64,000 bases of DNA. It comes from Thiomicrospira pelophila DSM 1534 (GTDB lineage: Bacteria > Pseudomonadota > Gammaproteobacteria > Thiomicrospirales > Thiomicrospiraceae). Position 1 is the first letter of the stretch, and every line of letters begins with the position of its first letter. The notes below the pieces were generated by a model, which was not told where the DNA came from, did no database searches, and worked only from the letters and a program-made list of their open reading frames with translations. Below, piece by piece: positions 46,358-57,674 of the stretch. The position numbers were made by a program, and so were the translations under genes. The stretch is taken from positions 310,001 through 374,000 of the forward strand of contig NZ_JOMR01000001.1 in the NCBI RefSeq assembly GCF_000711195.1, written 5' to 3'.

Positions 46358-47617
46358 ATGCAGGTCTACCTAGTTGGAGGAGCGGTTAGGGATGCGATGT
46401 TACAAATCCCTGTTCAAGATCGTGACTGGGTAGTGGTTGGTGCTACTCCAGATGCCATGTTGGCTTTGGGCTGCAAGCAGGTGGGAGTCGACTTTCCTGT
46501 ATTTCTTCACCCTGAAACACAAGAAGAGTATGCTTTAGCTCGTACCGAGCGTAAGTCAGGTCACGGCTATCACGGTTTTGAAGTGAACGCATCACCTGAG
46601 GTCACTCTTGAAGAAGATTTAATGCGTCGCGACTTGACTATTAACGCAATGGCGATGACTCAATCCGGTCGTTTGATTGATCCTTATGGTGGTGAGCAGG
46701 ATTTACAAGAGCGACGGCTACGTCACGTTTCGCCAGCTTTCACCGAGGATCCACTCAGAGTATTAAGAGTTGCACGTTTTCGTGCTCAATTATCCGATTT
46801 CGATTTTCGGTTAGCGGATGAAACTCGTGCGTTATTGTGTGAGATGTCATCAGGGGGTGAGTTAGATGACTTAGTGCCTGACCGTGTCTGGCAAGAGGTT
46901 TCCAAGGCCTTGTTAACTAAGCGCCCCAGTTGGTTTTTCAGATGCTTACGTGAAGTGGGCGCCCTAAGTATATTATTTCCTGAACTAGACAAGTTATTTG
47001 ATGTGCCACAATCCCCCGTGCATCATCCAGAAGGTGATGCCGGTACACATACGATGATGGTGCTGGACGCCGCCACTCAATTATCCGATTCGTTAGATAT
47101 TCGATTTGCAGCGTTGGTACATGATCTAGGAAAAGCTTTAACTCAGCCTGACTTCTGGCCGAAGCACCCCGGACATGAGCAGGCTGGTGTCGCTTTGATC
47201 AGCCGTTGGGCGAAGATTTATCCGGTTCCTAAATCGACACTTCAGTTGGCTTTGCGTGCAACTGAATGGCATGGTTGGATTCATCGTGGTGGCTTGGATA
47301 TGTCACCAAAAGATATGTTAAAAGTGATAAAAGGCTGTGATGCAATGCGTCAACCAGAACGCTTTGAACAGTTGTTAACCGTGTGTGAGGCCGACCATCA
47401 TGGCCGTTTGGGTTTTGAACTTGAAGAGTATAGGCAAAAAAAATTCTGGCTTGGTGCCGTTGAAGCTTGCCATCAAGTGGACGCCAAAGCCCTGGCGGAT
47501 AGCGGTTTAAGTGGTGAAAAAATTGGTTTGGCGATTGAACAGCAACGCTTAGCGAGACTGGATAATTACAAAACGCATTTAATCACGACCAAAAACTCGG
47601 TGGAGTCGCATGGATAG
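46358..47617 (+). CDS. cca: CCA-adding tRNA nucleotidyltransferase with HD domain
   Basis: This 419-residue class II nucleotidyltransferase begins [13 protein letters not shown]. It has the metal-binding [18 protein letters not shown] and the ERxxxE-like [14 protein letters not shown] segments. A C-terminal HD domain is shown by [10 protein letters not shown] and [15 protein letters not shown], as in the multifunctional gammaproteobacterial form. It adds or repairs the 3' CCA of tRNAs. It overlaps fieF by 8 bp. Confidence 0.96.
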   Translation: MQVYLVGGAVRDAMLQIPVQDRDWVVVGATPDAMLALGCKQVGVDFPVFLHPETQEEYALARTERKSGHGYHGFEVNASPEVTLEEDLMRRDLTINAMAMTQSGRLIDPYGGEQDLQERRLRHVSPAFTEDPLRVLRVARFRAQLSDFDFRLADETRALLCEMSSGGELDDLVPDRVWQEVSKALLTKRPSWFFRCLREVGALSILFPELDKLFDVPQSPVHHPEGDAGTHTMMVLDAATQLSDSLDIRFAALVHDLGKALTQPDFWPKHPGHEQAGVALISRWAKIYPVPKSTLQLALRATEWHGWIHRGGLDMSPKDMLKVIKGCDAMRQPERFEQLLTVCEADHHGRLGFELEEYRQKKFWLGAVEACHQVDAKALADSGLSGEKIGLAIEQQRLARLDNYKTHLITTKNSVESHG

Positions 47618-48509
47618 CCGTCAGTTAACTCGGTTGGCGACTTACGCTTCTGTGAGCGTTGCCTTAACCCTGATCGTCACTAAATTACTCGGCTGGTGGG
47701 TAACTGGTTCGGTAAGTATTTTGGCTTCCTTGTTGGATTCAACCTTGGACGTGGTCGCATCCGTGATGATTTTATTTGCGGTGCGTCTAGCGCAAGTTCC
47801 AGCCGATTCAGAACACCGTTTTGGCCATGGTAAGGCTGAGCCATTAGCGGCACTGGCTCAAAGTGTTTTTATCGCCGGCTCAGCTTTTTATCTACTCGTT
47901 TATGCTGTTGGGCGTTTGATCAACCCAGAAAGTATTCAGCAAGTACCGCTTGGTATTTGGATTATGGTATTTTCGATGATATTAACCAGTGCTTTGGTTT
48001 TATTCCAGCGTTATGTCGTTCGTCAAACCCAATCCACCGCAATTAAGTCGGACTCTCTGCACTATATTACCGATATTGCTGCCAACGCATTGGTGGCGGT
48101 AGGTTTAATTGTTGCGTTATGGAGCTTTGAGTGGGTTGATGCTCTACTGGCGATTTTTATTGCGTTGTTTATTGGTTGGAGTGCCTTAAAGCTGGCCAAA
48201 GAATCGGCGAATCAACTGCTGGACATTGAGTTGCCTGATGAAATGCGGGAACATATTCAGCAGATTATATTATCACACCGCGGCGTGGAAGGCTTTAATG
48301 ACTTGCGTACTTATCGTTCAGGCCCGAATATGTTTATTCAAGTAGATTTGGAGTTGGATGACCGAATGCCTTTGGTAAAAGCGCACCGTATTGCGGAAGA
48401 AGTCACAGAGCGTATTCAAGGGGCATTTCCTCAGGCCGATGTGTTGATTCACCAAGAGCCGGTGAGTTTACGTTCAGATCCAGAGCACCATCAGTGGGGC
48501 GTGTCATAA
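47610..48509 (+). CDS. fieF: Cation diffusion facilitator, FieF-like
   Basis: The 299-residue protein has six predicted membrane spans. The metal-site Asp pairs lie in [11 protein letters not shown] and [13 protein letters not shown], and [18 protein letters not shown] matches the conserved cytoplasmic loop. The C-terminal CDF domain includes [27 protein letters not shown] and ADVLIHQEP. It exports divalent cations such as Zn or Fe by proton exchange. The metal is predicted from family only. Confidence 0.92.
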   Translation: MDSRQLTRLATYASVSVALTLIVTKLLGWWVTGSVSILASLLDSTLDVVASVMILFAVRLAQVPADSEHRFGHGKAEPLAALAQSVFIAGSAFYLLVYAVGRLINPESIQQVPLGIWIMVFSMILTSALVLFQRYVVRQTQSTAIKSDSLHYITDIAANALVAVGLIVALWSFEWVDALLAIFIALFIGWSALKLAKESANQLLDIELPDEMREHIQQIILSHRGVEGFNDLRTYRSGPNMFIQVDLELDDRMPLVKAHRIAEEVTERIQGAFPQADVLIHQEPVSLRSDPEHHQWGVS

Positions 48510-48528
48510 CCACCAGGCCTGGTGGTTA
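48507..48528. repeat. ACCAGGCCTGGT palindrome, copy 14, extended to 22 bp
   Basis: Exact 12-mer at 48512-48523 whose symmetry extends perfectly to 22 bp. It lies just after the fieF stop and 66 bp before the efflux adaptor start, and ends the 24-kb repeat-free stretch. Confidence 0.95.
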
Positions 48529-48593
48529 ATTTGATTTGCATAAGAGTAGATTTAACGCTATTTATCTATTGCTTTATATACAAAGGGTTCCGA

Positions 48594-49853
48594 ATGTCTG
48601 TGTCGCCTAAAATCAAAGTTTGGCTTTGGCCGTTGTTAATTGTGTTGCTGTCGATTGCAGTCTTTCAATATTTGAAGGCCACCAAACCGAAAGTCGCTGC
48701 TACCGAAATCACTGAGCGCGCGTGGGGTGTGGAAGTTATGAGCCTGACTCAGCAGGACTGGCGGCCTAATCATACCTTGTACGCACGAGTTGAATCGAAT
48801 CAACGAATCAAACTCGTTGCGCCTTTGGCGGCTGAAGTTAAACATTTGCCTTTTAAGGAAGGAGCTTTTTTTAAGTCAGGCGATACCTTATTGCAGCTGA
48901 ACCCATTAGAAGTTGACCTGGCCTTGCAAACTGCTCAAGCCGAATTTGATGAAGCCCAAGGCGCTTTTCAGGCGGAGCAACAGGCTCAACAAACCGAACA
49001 TAAGCGTCTAGAACAAGAGCAAACGTTATATCAAATCAAGCAGTCAGATCTGGCTCGAAATCAACAGTTAGTTGAACGTAACTTAGCTTCTGAATCCAGT
49101 GTCGATCAAGCTCGTGATGCATTGGCACGGCAGGCTTTAGCCTTAATGAATGCGCGTTTAGTTGTGGATCAGCAGGCGGTTAAGTTAAAACAGCTTCAAG
49201 CGCGATTAGACCGTGCTCAAGCAAATTTGAATCGCACAAAACTAAATGTAAGTCGTTCACATGTCAAAGCCGATGTCGCTGGTCGAGTGCTGCAAGTATC
49301 AGTAGCAGAAGGCGACCAAGTCAATGCCAACACCTTGGTGCTTGAATATTATCCACTGGACTCTTTAGAGTTGCGCTCCAAACTACCGACCAAGACACGT
49401 TTAAAAATTCAGCAAGCATTGGATGAAAAACAATCAATTCGTGCATTATATGACGTTCGTGGCGATCAAATGGCGTTGCCATTAGTACGTTTGGGTGGTG
49501 AAGCAACAAGTTCCGGTTTGGATAGTTTCTTTAAAGTGCCACCTGAACTAAGTCATTTGCGTCCGGGGGATGTGTTAGAGATTGTGCTGGAAATGCCTAC
49601 GCAGCAACAAGCTTTTGCTGTACCTTACAGTGCGCTTTATAGCAGTGACCGTGTTTATGTGGTGGAAGATCAGCGATTGGTTGCGCGTTCGGTTTCAGTC
49701 GTAGGTGAAGTTGAAATAGATAATGTGCGATGGGCTTTGATTGAAGGTGAGCTGTCTGAGGGAGATCAATTAAGTGTGACGCATCTACCCAATGCAATTT
49801 CCGGACTATTGGTAACACCGCAATCGTTTAACGGGCAGCGTGGTCGTCGATGA
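48594..49853 (+). CDS. RND efflux periplasmic adaptor (membrane fusion protein)
   Basis: ATG 48594 gives 419 residues with an N-terminal membrane anchor (KVWLWPLLIVLLSIAVFQYL). The longer frame from 48522 would start inside the palindrome. Barrel-sandwich halves (NQRIKLVAPLAAEVKHLPFKEGAFFKSGDTLLQL and SRSHVKADVAGRVLQVSVAEGDQVNA) flank a coiled-coil hairpin at about 115-220. It joins the inner-membrane pump, encoded next with a 4-bp overlap, to an outer-membrane channel not encoded nearby. Confidence 0.93.
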   Translation: MSVSPKIKVWLWPLLIVLLSIAVFQYLKATKPKVAATEITERAWGVEVMSLTQQDWRPNHTLYARVESNQRIKLVAPLAAEVKHLPFKEGAFFKSGDTLLQLNPLEVDLALQTAQAEFDEAQGAFQAEQQAQQTEHKRLEQEQTLYQIKQSDLARNQQLVERNLASESSVDQARDALARQALALMNARLVVDQQAVKLKQLQARLDRAQANLNRTKLNVSRSHVKADVAGRVLQVSVAEGDQVNANTLVLEYYPLDSLELRSKLPTKTRLKIQQALDEKQSIRALYDVRGDQMALPLVRLGGEATSSGLDSFFKVPPELSHLRPGDVLEIVLEMPTQQQAFAVPYSALYSSDRVYVVEDQRLVARSVSVVGEVEIDNVRWALIEGELSEGDQLSVTHLPNAISGLLVTPQSFNGQRGRR

Positions 49854-52800
49854 AACCGACGAATAAACCCACCTCTTACGGACTGATTGGCGTATTTGTT
49901 CGTCATAAAGTCGCGTCTAACTTATTAATGATCTTGATGATTCTGTTAGGGGTCGTAGCCTTAATGAAGTTAAACGTGCAGTTTTTTCCAAACTTCAACC
50001 TAGATTACGCTCAGGTTCGAGTGATCTGGCCTGGTGCCAATGCGCAAGATGTCGAAAAAAGCATAACAGACCCGATTGAACGGGTTTTGCGTAATGTTGA
50101 AAACCTCGATGAAATGACATCAACCTCGTCACTGGGTGCATCTTTAGTGACTCTGAAGTATGTTGAAGGCACCGATATGATTGAGGCGGTTGATCAAGTT
50201 CGCCAGCGCGTATCGGAATTGCGTAACTTACCTCAGGATATTCAAACCCCAGTTGTTGAGCGTCTTATCCGTTACGAGCCAGTAGCAAAGGTGTTGGTAA
50301 TGGGACAGCCGGGTGAGGAGGATCGTTTACGTTATTTGGTGCGCGAGTACGAACGTACCTTATTAGATATGGGGATTGATAAAATTGAGTTTCGAGGTCG
50401 CCCTTTGGAAGAAATGGCGATTGAGATCGACATGGCCTCGATGGCGAAGTTTGACCTGAGTTTTGATAAGGTAGCCGGTCAAATCAATAGCTTGAGTCAA
50501 GATGTACCGGCGGGTCGGTTTGGTGATCAAGATACAGCAAGGGATTTGCGCGCAATAGAGCAGCGTCGAAGTGAACAAGGGTTTCGAGATTTGCCTTTAC
50601 GTGTCGGCGATACAGAATACTTAGAGCTTGGTGAATTGGCTGAGGTCACCTTAAGACCCGTTCGGGATGCAAGCTACTTAGTCGTTGAGGGGCGTCCCGC
50701 CATTGAAATGGCACTGCAGCGCGCCGAATCTGGGGATACCCTAGTGTCTTCAGGCATTATGCAAGATTGGTTGACAGAAACAAAACCTCAGTTACCAAAA
50801 GGCGTCGAGCTTAGGGTTTATGACGAAACATGGTCCTTGGTTAAAGAGCGGATTATGCTATTAGTCAATAATGGTGTGGGCGGCTTGATTCTGGTATTGA
50901 TCATTCTATATATCTTTTTAAATGGTCGAGTTGCCTTTTGGGTTGCACTGGGTATTCCGGTCTCCTTTATGGCTACTATGATGGTGTTGTATTTAGCCGG
51001 TGGCAGCATCAATATGATGAGCCTGTTCGCTTTGATTATGGCACTGGGGATTATTGTCGATGACGCGATTGTTGTAGGTGAAGACACCTTGACCCATTAT
51101 GAACAAGGTGAACCCTCGGTCGAAGCTGCCGAAGGTGGGGCCCATCGAATGTTTACACCGGTTATGGCGTCCTCCCTGACTACCATTGCCGCTTTTTTAC
51201 CCTTGATGATGATTGGGGCAGAAATAGGGGCCATTTTATTTGCGATTCCGATGGTGATTGTATCGGTCATTTTGGTTTCGCTAATTCAATGTTTCTTAGT
51301 GTTACCAGGCCATTTACGCTTTGGCTTGCGTCACGGAAAACCACTAAAATCCAATCGATTGCGTGAGCGCTGGGATAATGCGTTTAATCATTTCAGGCAA
51401 TCTCAATTTCGCCAGGTTATACGCTGGGTATTGCAAAGCCGAGCAACGGTGTTGGCACTGGCGATGGGGTTAATTGTCGTAACGATTGGTTTGATCGCCG
51501 GTGGGCGTATGGGCTTTACGTTTTTCCCTTCCCCTGAATCCGACAAAATCAATGCTTCAATTCAGTTTGTATCTGGCACGCCAGAAGCGGTAACCGCGCA
51601 GTTTATTGATCGGGTTTACAATGCATTGCTGGAAACCGAGAAAGAGTTAGAGCCAGGTATTGTCAAAACTGCGGTAGTTGCGTACAACCAGGGCTCGGGT
51701 TCATCAGGTTCGGTATACGGTACAATCAATGTTGAGCTGCTAGGCCCAGATCGTCGTCATACCCGTAATGCAGAGTTTATCCGTAGCTGGACCTCTAAGG
51801 TTGACCCTATGCCAGGCCTGGAAAACTTTAACGTGGTATCACAAGTAGGCGGGCCGCCCGGCCGCGATATTCAAATTCAATTTACCGGTGGTAGCCCACA
51901 AAACCTTAAGCAAGCATCATTAGACTTGCAACAAGTCTTAGACGACATTGAAGGTGTGAGTGGTTTATCAGATGATCTGCCTTATGGTCGTGAGCAAATG
52001 GTGTTTAAATTAACGCCAATTGCGCAGGCTATGGGTTTCACTTATCAGTCAGTTGGGGCGCAGTTAAGCTCCGCCTTTTCTGGGCAGTTGTCACAGATTT
52101 ATACACTTGGCGAAGACGAAATTGAAGTTCGTGTAATGTTGCCGCGTGATCAGCAGGAACAACTTGCAGTATTGAATGCAAAACAGTTAATCAGTCCATC
52201 TGGCGAGCGTGTCCCTTTAAGCAATGTCGTGACTTGGCAAACTCGACAAGGGTTTGATGTGATGCGCCATTTTAATGGCAAGTTGGCGGTGACTGTGTTG
52301 GGTGATGTGGATCGAAGTTTGAATAGTGCGAATCGCATTCTGGCGAATTTAGAGCAAGATGTGCTTCCACAGATTAGGCAGAAATATGGGGTTCATTATA
52401 GCTTGGAAGGTACAGCTAAGAACCAGCAAAAAACCTTTGGCGATATGATGCTGGGTTTGTTCATCGGTATGGCTTTGATTTATTTAATTCTAGCGTGGGT
52501 CTTTGAGTCCTATGGATGGCCTTTAATTGTGATGATGGCGATTCCGTTAGGCTTGATAGGGGCTATTCTAGGTCATTATTTTATGGGTGTGAGTTTGACC
52601 ATCTTATCCATGTTTGGGTTCTTTGGTTTGGCCGGTATTGTGGTAAACAACTCTATTATTCTGGTAACTTTCTACAAACGCTTGCGAGAAGAAGGCATGG
52701 CGGTAAATGAAGCACTTGAAGAGGCCTCAGTGCAGCGCTTGCGTGCAGTATTAGTTACATCCTTAACCACCATTGCCGGTTTAACTCCTTTGTTGTTTGA

Positions 52801-52966
52801 AACCTCCTTGCAGGCGCAGTTTTTGATTCCTATGGCTATTTCAATTGCATTTGGTTTGATGTTTGCCACGGTGCTTATTTTATTGGTGATTCCAGCCTTG
52901 TTATCACTATATGAGAGTGCAAGCACAAATATTTCTTATAAAATTCAATCGCTTCGAACGGATTAA
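49850..52966 (+). CDS. RND efflux permease subunit
   Basis: At 1038 residues this has the 12-span RND layout with two large periplasmic loops. The N-terminal span is followed by QFFPNFNLDYAQVRVIWPGANAQDVEKSITDPIERVL. The TM4 proton-relay segment reads ALIMALGIIVDDAIVVGEDTL, with two consecutive Asp. C-terminal spans include FFGLAGIVVNNSIILV. The substrate class is not deducible. The start overlaps the adaptor stop as ATGA. The CCAGGCCTGG core of the palindrome occurs at 51812-51821. Confidence 0.95.
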   Translation: MKPTNKPTSYGLIGVFVRHKVASNLLMILMILLGVVALMKLNVQFFPNFNLDYAQVRVIWPGANAQDVEKSITDPIERVLRNVENLDEMTSTSSLGASLVTLKYVEGTDMIEAVDQVRQRVSELRNLPQDIQTPVVERLIRYEPVAKVLVMGQPGEEDRLRYLVREYERTLLDMGIDKIEFRGRPLEEMAIEIDMASMAKFDLSFDKVAGQINSLSQDVPAGRFGDQDTARDLRAIEQRRSEQGFRDLPLRVGDTEYLELGELAEVTLRPVRDASYLVVEGRPAIEMALQRAESGDTLVSSGIMQDWLTETKPQLPKGVELRVYDETWSLVKERIMLLVNNGVGGLILVLIILYIFLNGRVAFWVALGIPVSFMATMMVLYLAGGSINMMSLFALIMALGIIVDDAIVVGEDTLTHYEQGEPSVEAAEGGAHRMFTPVMASSLTTIAAFLPLMMIGAEIGAILFAIPMVIVSVILVSLIQCFLVLPGHLRFGLRHGKPLKSNRLRERWDNAFNHFRQSQFRQVIRWVLQSRATVLALAMGLIVVTIGLIAGGRMGFTFFPSPESDKINASIQFVSGTPEAVTAQFIDRVYNALLETEKELEPGIVKTAVVAYNQGSGSSGSVYGTINVELLGPDRRHTRNAEFIRSWTSKVDPMPGLENFNVVSQVGGPPGRDIQIQFTGGSPQNLKQASLDLQQVLDDIEGVSGLSDDLPYGREQMVFKLTPIAQAMGFTYQSVGAQLSSAFSGQLSQIYTLGEDEIEVRVMLPRDQQEQLAVLNAKQLISPSGERVPLSNVVTWQTRQGFDVMRHFNGKLAVTVLGDVDRSLNSANRILANLEQDVLPQIRQKYGVHYSLEGTAKNQQKTFGDMMLGLFIGMALIYLILAWVFESYGWPLIVMMAIPLGLIGAILGHYFMGVSLTILSMFGFFGLAGIVVNNSIILVTFYKRLREEGMAVNEALEEASVQRLRAVLVTSLTTIAGLTPLLFETSLQAQFLIPMAISIAFGLMFATVLILLVIPALLSLYESASTNISYKIQSLRTD

Positions 52967-52998
52967 TAAGACCCTTCTAAGCCGCATTCTACCGGCTT

Positions 52999-53040
52999 AG
53001 CACGCCTTTTTTTAGTCAAAAAAAAGGCGTGCTATCTTTT
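52999..53040 (+). terminator. Terminator between the RND operon and tkt
   Basis: AGCACGCCTTTTTTT and AAAAAAAGGCGTGCT (ending 53032) form a stem around a short AGTC-type loop, with TATCTTTTT after it. A smaller stem TAAGCCG / CGGCTTA lies just upstream. Confidence 0.88.
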
Positions 53041-53176
53041 TGCAATATTCGCATTTTTCTTGAAGAAATTTTGTTTTTGAGCGAGAATAGCGGATTAAGT
53101 TTATTCTGGATAAGGCTGTATGAAACGCCGAAACTTCTAGAACCCCCGAATTTTTTTCAAAATTGAGGAAGTTGAT

Positions 53177-55183
53177 ATGCCAACTCGTAGAGATTTAGCT
53201 AACGCGATTCGTGCGTTAAGTATGGATGCCGTACAAAAAGCCAAGTCAGGTCACCCAGGCGCGCCTATGGGCATGGCTGATATAGCTGAAGTACTGTGGA
53301 ATGGCCACATGAAGTACAACCCAAAAAATTCAAACTGGGCAGATCGTGACCGTTTTGTGTTATCAAATGGTCATGGCTCAATGCTGATCTACTCTCTACT
53401 ACATTTGACCGGTTTCGACTTGGGTATGGAAGATATCAAGCAATTCCGTCAGCTACATTCTAAAACGGCTGGTCACCCAGAGTATGGTTATGCCGATGGT
53501 ATTGAAACTACGACTGGGCCACTAGGTCAGGGCATTACCAATGCGGTTGGTATGGCCATTGCAGAGCGTACTTTAGCGGCGCAGTTTAACCGTCCGGGCC
53601 ATGCAATTGTAGATCACCACACTTATGCCTTTATGGGCGATGGCTGTTTGATGGAGGGCTTGTCTCACGAATCTTGCGCGATGGCCGGAGCTCTAGGTCT
53701 TGGCAAATTAGTCGCTTTCTGGGATGACAATAATATCTCAATCGACGGACACATTGACGAGTGGATGGAGCAAGATGTGGCGGGTCGTTTCGAGTCTTAT
53801 GGCTGGCACGTTATTCGTGGTGTAGATGGTCACAATGCCGATGCAATTGATGCGGCAATCCACGAAGCCAAGTCTATTCAAGACAAGCCGACTTTAATTT
53901 GTACTAAAACCACCATCGGTTTTGGTTCGCCAAACCTATGCGGTACGCACGACTGCCACGGTGCACCACTGGGTGATCAAGAAATCGCATTAACGCGTGA
54001 AAACTTAGGCTGGAAGCACGAGCCATTCGTTATCCCACAAGAAATCTATGATGGCTGGGATCACACTAAGAAAGGCGCGGATGAAGAAGCTGAATGGAAT
54101 GCATTATTTGAAGATTATGCGAAAAACTATCCTGATTTAGCGAAAGAGTTCAAGCGTCGTATGGCGGGTGAATTACCAGCTAACTTTGAAGTTGAAATGG
54201 ATAAGTTTATTGCTAAGACGCAAGCAGATATGCCAAATATCGCTTCACGTAAAGCGTCACAAAATGCGATTGAAGCGATGGGTCCATTGCTACCAGAAAT
54301 GTTTGGTGGTTCAGCGGATTTAACCGGTTCAAACCTAACCAACTGGTCAGGCACGGTTAAAGTGAACAAAAACACACCAAACGGTAACTACCTGTCTTGG
54401 GGTGTACGTGAATTTGGTATGGCACACATGATGAACGGTATGGTTCTGCATGGTGGCTTCAAAGTTTATGGTGCGACTTTCTTAATGTTTATGGAATTCA
54501 TGCGTAACGCATTACGTATGTCGGCTTTGATGAAGATCGGTACTATCTATGTTTACACTCACGACTCAATCGGTCTAGGTGAAGATGGCCCAACACATCA
54601 GCCAGTTGAGCAAATTGCGACCATGCGCATGATTCCTAACTTCCAAACCTGGCGTGGTTGTGATGCGATCGAATCAGCCGTATCTTGGAAAGTAGCCATG
54701 ATGCGTGGCAATGCGCCAACAGCGTTAGTCTTCTCTCGTCAAAACCTAACGCCAATGGAGCGTACCCCAGAGCAAGTTAAAATGATTGAAAAAGGCGGTT
54801 ATGTCTTGAAAGATTGCCAGTGCTCAGGCGCTTGCGATGCTGATTTGATTATCATCGCAACGGGTTCTGAAGTTGAGCTGGCAGTAAAAGCCGCTGATGC
54901 GATCACAGCAAAAGGCAAGAAAGTACGTGTTGTATCTATGCCTTGCCCAGATATGTTTGATATGCAAGACCAAGCTTACAAGGATTCGGTCTTGATTCCA
55001 GGTGTAAAACGCTTGGCAGTAGAGGCGGGTGTAACGGATTTCTGGCGTAAATATGTTGGCCTAGAAGGTGATGTTGTCGGTATCGACACCTTCGGTGAGT
55101 CAGCGCCAGCCGGTGAACTATTTAAAGAATTTGGTTTCACCGTTGAAAACGTTGTATCGAAAGCCGAAGCATTAATCGGGTAA
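53177..55183 (+). CDS. tkt: Transketolase
   Basis: The 668-residue enzyme shows [26 protein letters not shown], the thiamine-diphosphate motif [12 protein letters not shown] through DDNNISIDG, and the pyrimidine-domain [34 protein letters not shown] completes the active site. It moves two-carbon units in the Calvin cycle and pentose phosphate pathway. It leads the run tkt-gap-pgk-pyk-fba, whose order fits joint supply of RuBP regeneration in an autotroph. AGGAAG precedes the start. Confidence 0.97.
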   Translation: MPTRRDLANAIRALSMDAVQKAKSGHPGAPMGMADIAEVLWNGHMKYNPKNSNWADRDRFVLSNGHGSMLIYSLLHLTGFDLGMEDIKQFRQLHSKTAGHPEYGYADGIETTTGPLGQGITNAVGMAIAERTLAAQFNRPGHAIVDHHTYAFMGDGCLMEGLSHESCAMAGALGLGKLVAFWDDNNISIDGHIDEWMEQDVAGRFESYGWHVIRGVDGHNADAIDAAIHEAKSIQDKPTLICTKTTIGFGSPNLCGTHDCHGAPLGDQEIALTRENLGWKHEPFVIPQEIYDGWDHTKKGADEEAEWNALFEDYAKNYPDLAKEFKRRMAGELPANFEVEMDKFIAKTQADMPNIASRKASQNAIEAMGPLLPEMFGGSADLTGSNLTNWSGTVKVNKNTPNGNYLSWGVREFGMAHMMNGMVLHGGFKVYGATFLMFMEFMRNALRMSALMKIGTIYVYTHDSIGLGEDGPTHQPVEQIATMRMIPNFQTWRGCDAIESAVSWKVAMMRGNAPTALVFSRQNLTPMERTPEQVKMIEKGGYVLKDCQCSGACDADLIIIATGSEVELAVKAADAITAKGKKVRVVSMPCPDMFDMQDQAYKDSVLIPGVKRLAVEAGVTDFWRKYVGLEGDVVGIDTFGESAPAGELFKEFGFTVENVVSKAEALIG

Positions 55184-55205
55184 TAAAGTTTTATTTTTAA
55201 AGTTT

Positions 55206-55229
55206 AACTCGTCAGTTTCTGGCGAGTTT
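55206..55229 (+). terminator. Weak hairpin between tkt and gap
   Basis: AACTCGTCAG (55206-55215) pairs with CTGGCGAGTT (55219-55228) with one T-G wobble. The U-run is broken, so it may attenuate rather than end transcription. Confidence 0.5.
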
Positions 55230-55269
55230 GTTGTGTTTGAAACCCGGTTTTAAACACCTCATCAATTAG

Positions 55270-56277
<1,008 letters not shown>

Positions 56278-56287
56278 GGGGAAAGCT

Positions 56288-57469
56288 ATGTCTTTTATTC
56301 GTATGGCTGACTTGGATCTTAAAGGCAAGCGCGTATTAATTCGTGCGGACCTTAACGTTCCTGTTAAAGGCGGCAAAGTTACCTCTGATGCACGTATTCG
56401 AGCGTCTATGAAAACATTTGAAGCGGCTATGAAAGCCGGCGCTAAGGTGATGGTTATGTCACACCTTGGTCGTCCGGAAGAAGGCGTCTTCTCTGAAGAA
56501 AACTCTTTGGCACCCGTAGCGGCTGATTTATCAGCTAAGCTAGGCAAGGAAGTTCGCTTAATTAAAGACTACTTAGATGGCGGCTTTGATGTAGCAGAAG
56601 GTGAATTGGTTCTCCTTGAAAACGTACGTTTTAACGTAGGTGAGAAAAAGAATACCGAAGAGCTATCAAAGAAATATGCGGCTTTATGTGATGTATATGT
56701 GATGGATGCTTTCGGTACGGCACACCGTGCACAAGGTTCGACTCACGGCGCTGGCGTTTATGCACCTGTTGCTTGTGCTGGCTTGTTGCTAACTGAAGAA
56801 TTGGATGCTTTAACAAAGGCTCTGAAAGAGCCAGCACGTCCTTTAGTTGCAATTGTTGGTGGTTCTAAAGTATCAACTAAGTTAACCGTTTTAGAGTCTT
56901 TGTCTACCGTTGTGGATCAGTTGGTTGTAGGTGGTGGTATCGCCAATACCTTCATTAAGGCTGCAGGCCATAATGTAGGTAAATCTCTTTGTGAAGACGA
57001 TTTAGTGCCTACCGCTAACAAGCTAAATGACATCATGAATGGTCGTGGAGCTTCAATCCCTTTAGCAAAAGATGTTGTAACTGGCAAAGAGTTTGCTGAA
57101 AATGCGGCAGCAGAAACGAAATCTGTTTCTGACGTAGCCGATGACGACATGATTTTCGATATTGGTCCGAAAACAGCGGCTGAGCTAGCTGAGATCATCA
57201 AAAATGCTGGAACGGTTGTTTGGAACGGTCCAGTTGGTGTATTTGAGTTTGATCAGTTTGGAGAAGGTACAAAAACCATCTCTAAAGCGATTGCTGAATC
57301 AAAAGCCTTTTCAATTGCAGGCGGTGGTGACACCTTAGCCGCGATTGATAAATATGGTATTGAAGATCAAGTATCTTATATTTCAACAGGTGGTGGCGCA
57401 TTCCTAGAGTTCTTGGAAGGCAAAAAGCTACCGGCGGTTGATATGTTGGAAAAACGCGCCGCTAAGTAA
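56288..57469 (+). CDS. pgk: Phosphoglycerate kinase
   Basis: ATG 56288 (393 residues) follows AAGGGGAAAG. The in-frame frame opening upstream overlaps gap and is not used. Substrate-site segments are [23 protein letters not shown] and [15 protein letters not shown]. The nucleotide-site residues lie in [30 protein letters not shown] and [13 protein letters not shown]. It converts 3-PGA to 1,3-bisphosphoglycerate after RuBisCO. Confidence 0.97.
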   Translation: MSFIRMADLDLKGKRVLIRADLNVPVKGGKVTSDARIRASMKTFEAAMKAGAKVMVMSHLGRPEEGVFSEENSLAPVAADLSAKLGKEVRLIKDYLDGGFDVAEGELVLLENVRFNVGEKKNTEELSKKYAALCDVYVMDAFGTAHRAQGSTHGAGVYAPVACAGLLLTEELDALTKALKEPARPLVAIVGGSKVSTKLTVLESLSTVVDQLVVGGGIANTFIKAAGHNVGKSLCEDDLVPTANKLNDIMNGRGASIPLAKDVVTGKEFAENAAAETKSVSDVADDDMIFDIGPKTAAELAEIIKNAGTVVWNGPVGVFEFDQFGEGTKTISKAIAESKAFSIAGGGDTLAAIDKYGIEDQVSYISTGGGAFLEFLEGKKLPAVDMLEKRAAK

Positions 57470-57484
57470 GCGTGTTTATAAAGT

Positions 57485-57496
57485 ACCAGGCCTGGT
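57485..57496. repeat. ACCAGGCCTGGT palindrome, copy 15
   Basis: Exact intergenic copy 15 bp after the pgk stop, with a partial echo (CCCAGGGCTGGT) downstream at 57501-57512. Confidence 0.95.
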
Positions 57497-57674
57497 GATC
57501 CCAGGGCTGGTGCTTTCAATTTAATAAAGTATTGGCTTATGGAAGTAACAGGGTGTCTCGGGAAGTGAATTGCTGTTTAGGCCGGATGTGTCTATTCCCC
57601 GCTTAGGGGTAACAGTTTATTTTGCGAGCCATCTTACTGAGCATAAGCCCTTTTAAGAAAGGAAAAGTAATTTA

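Noticed and set aside
51812-51821. CCAGGCCTGG in the RND permease as an 18th palindrome
   Set aside because: Only the 10-bp core is present; outer bases are G and A, so it is counted as a near copy.
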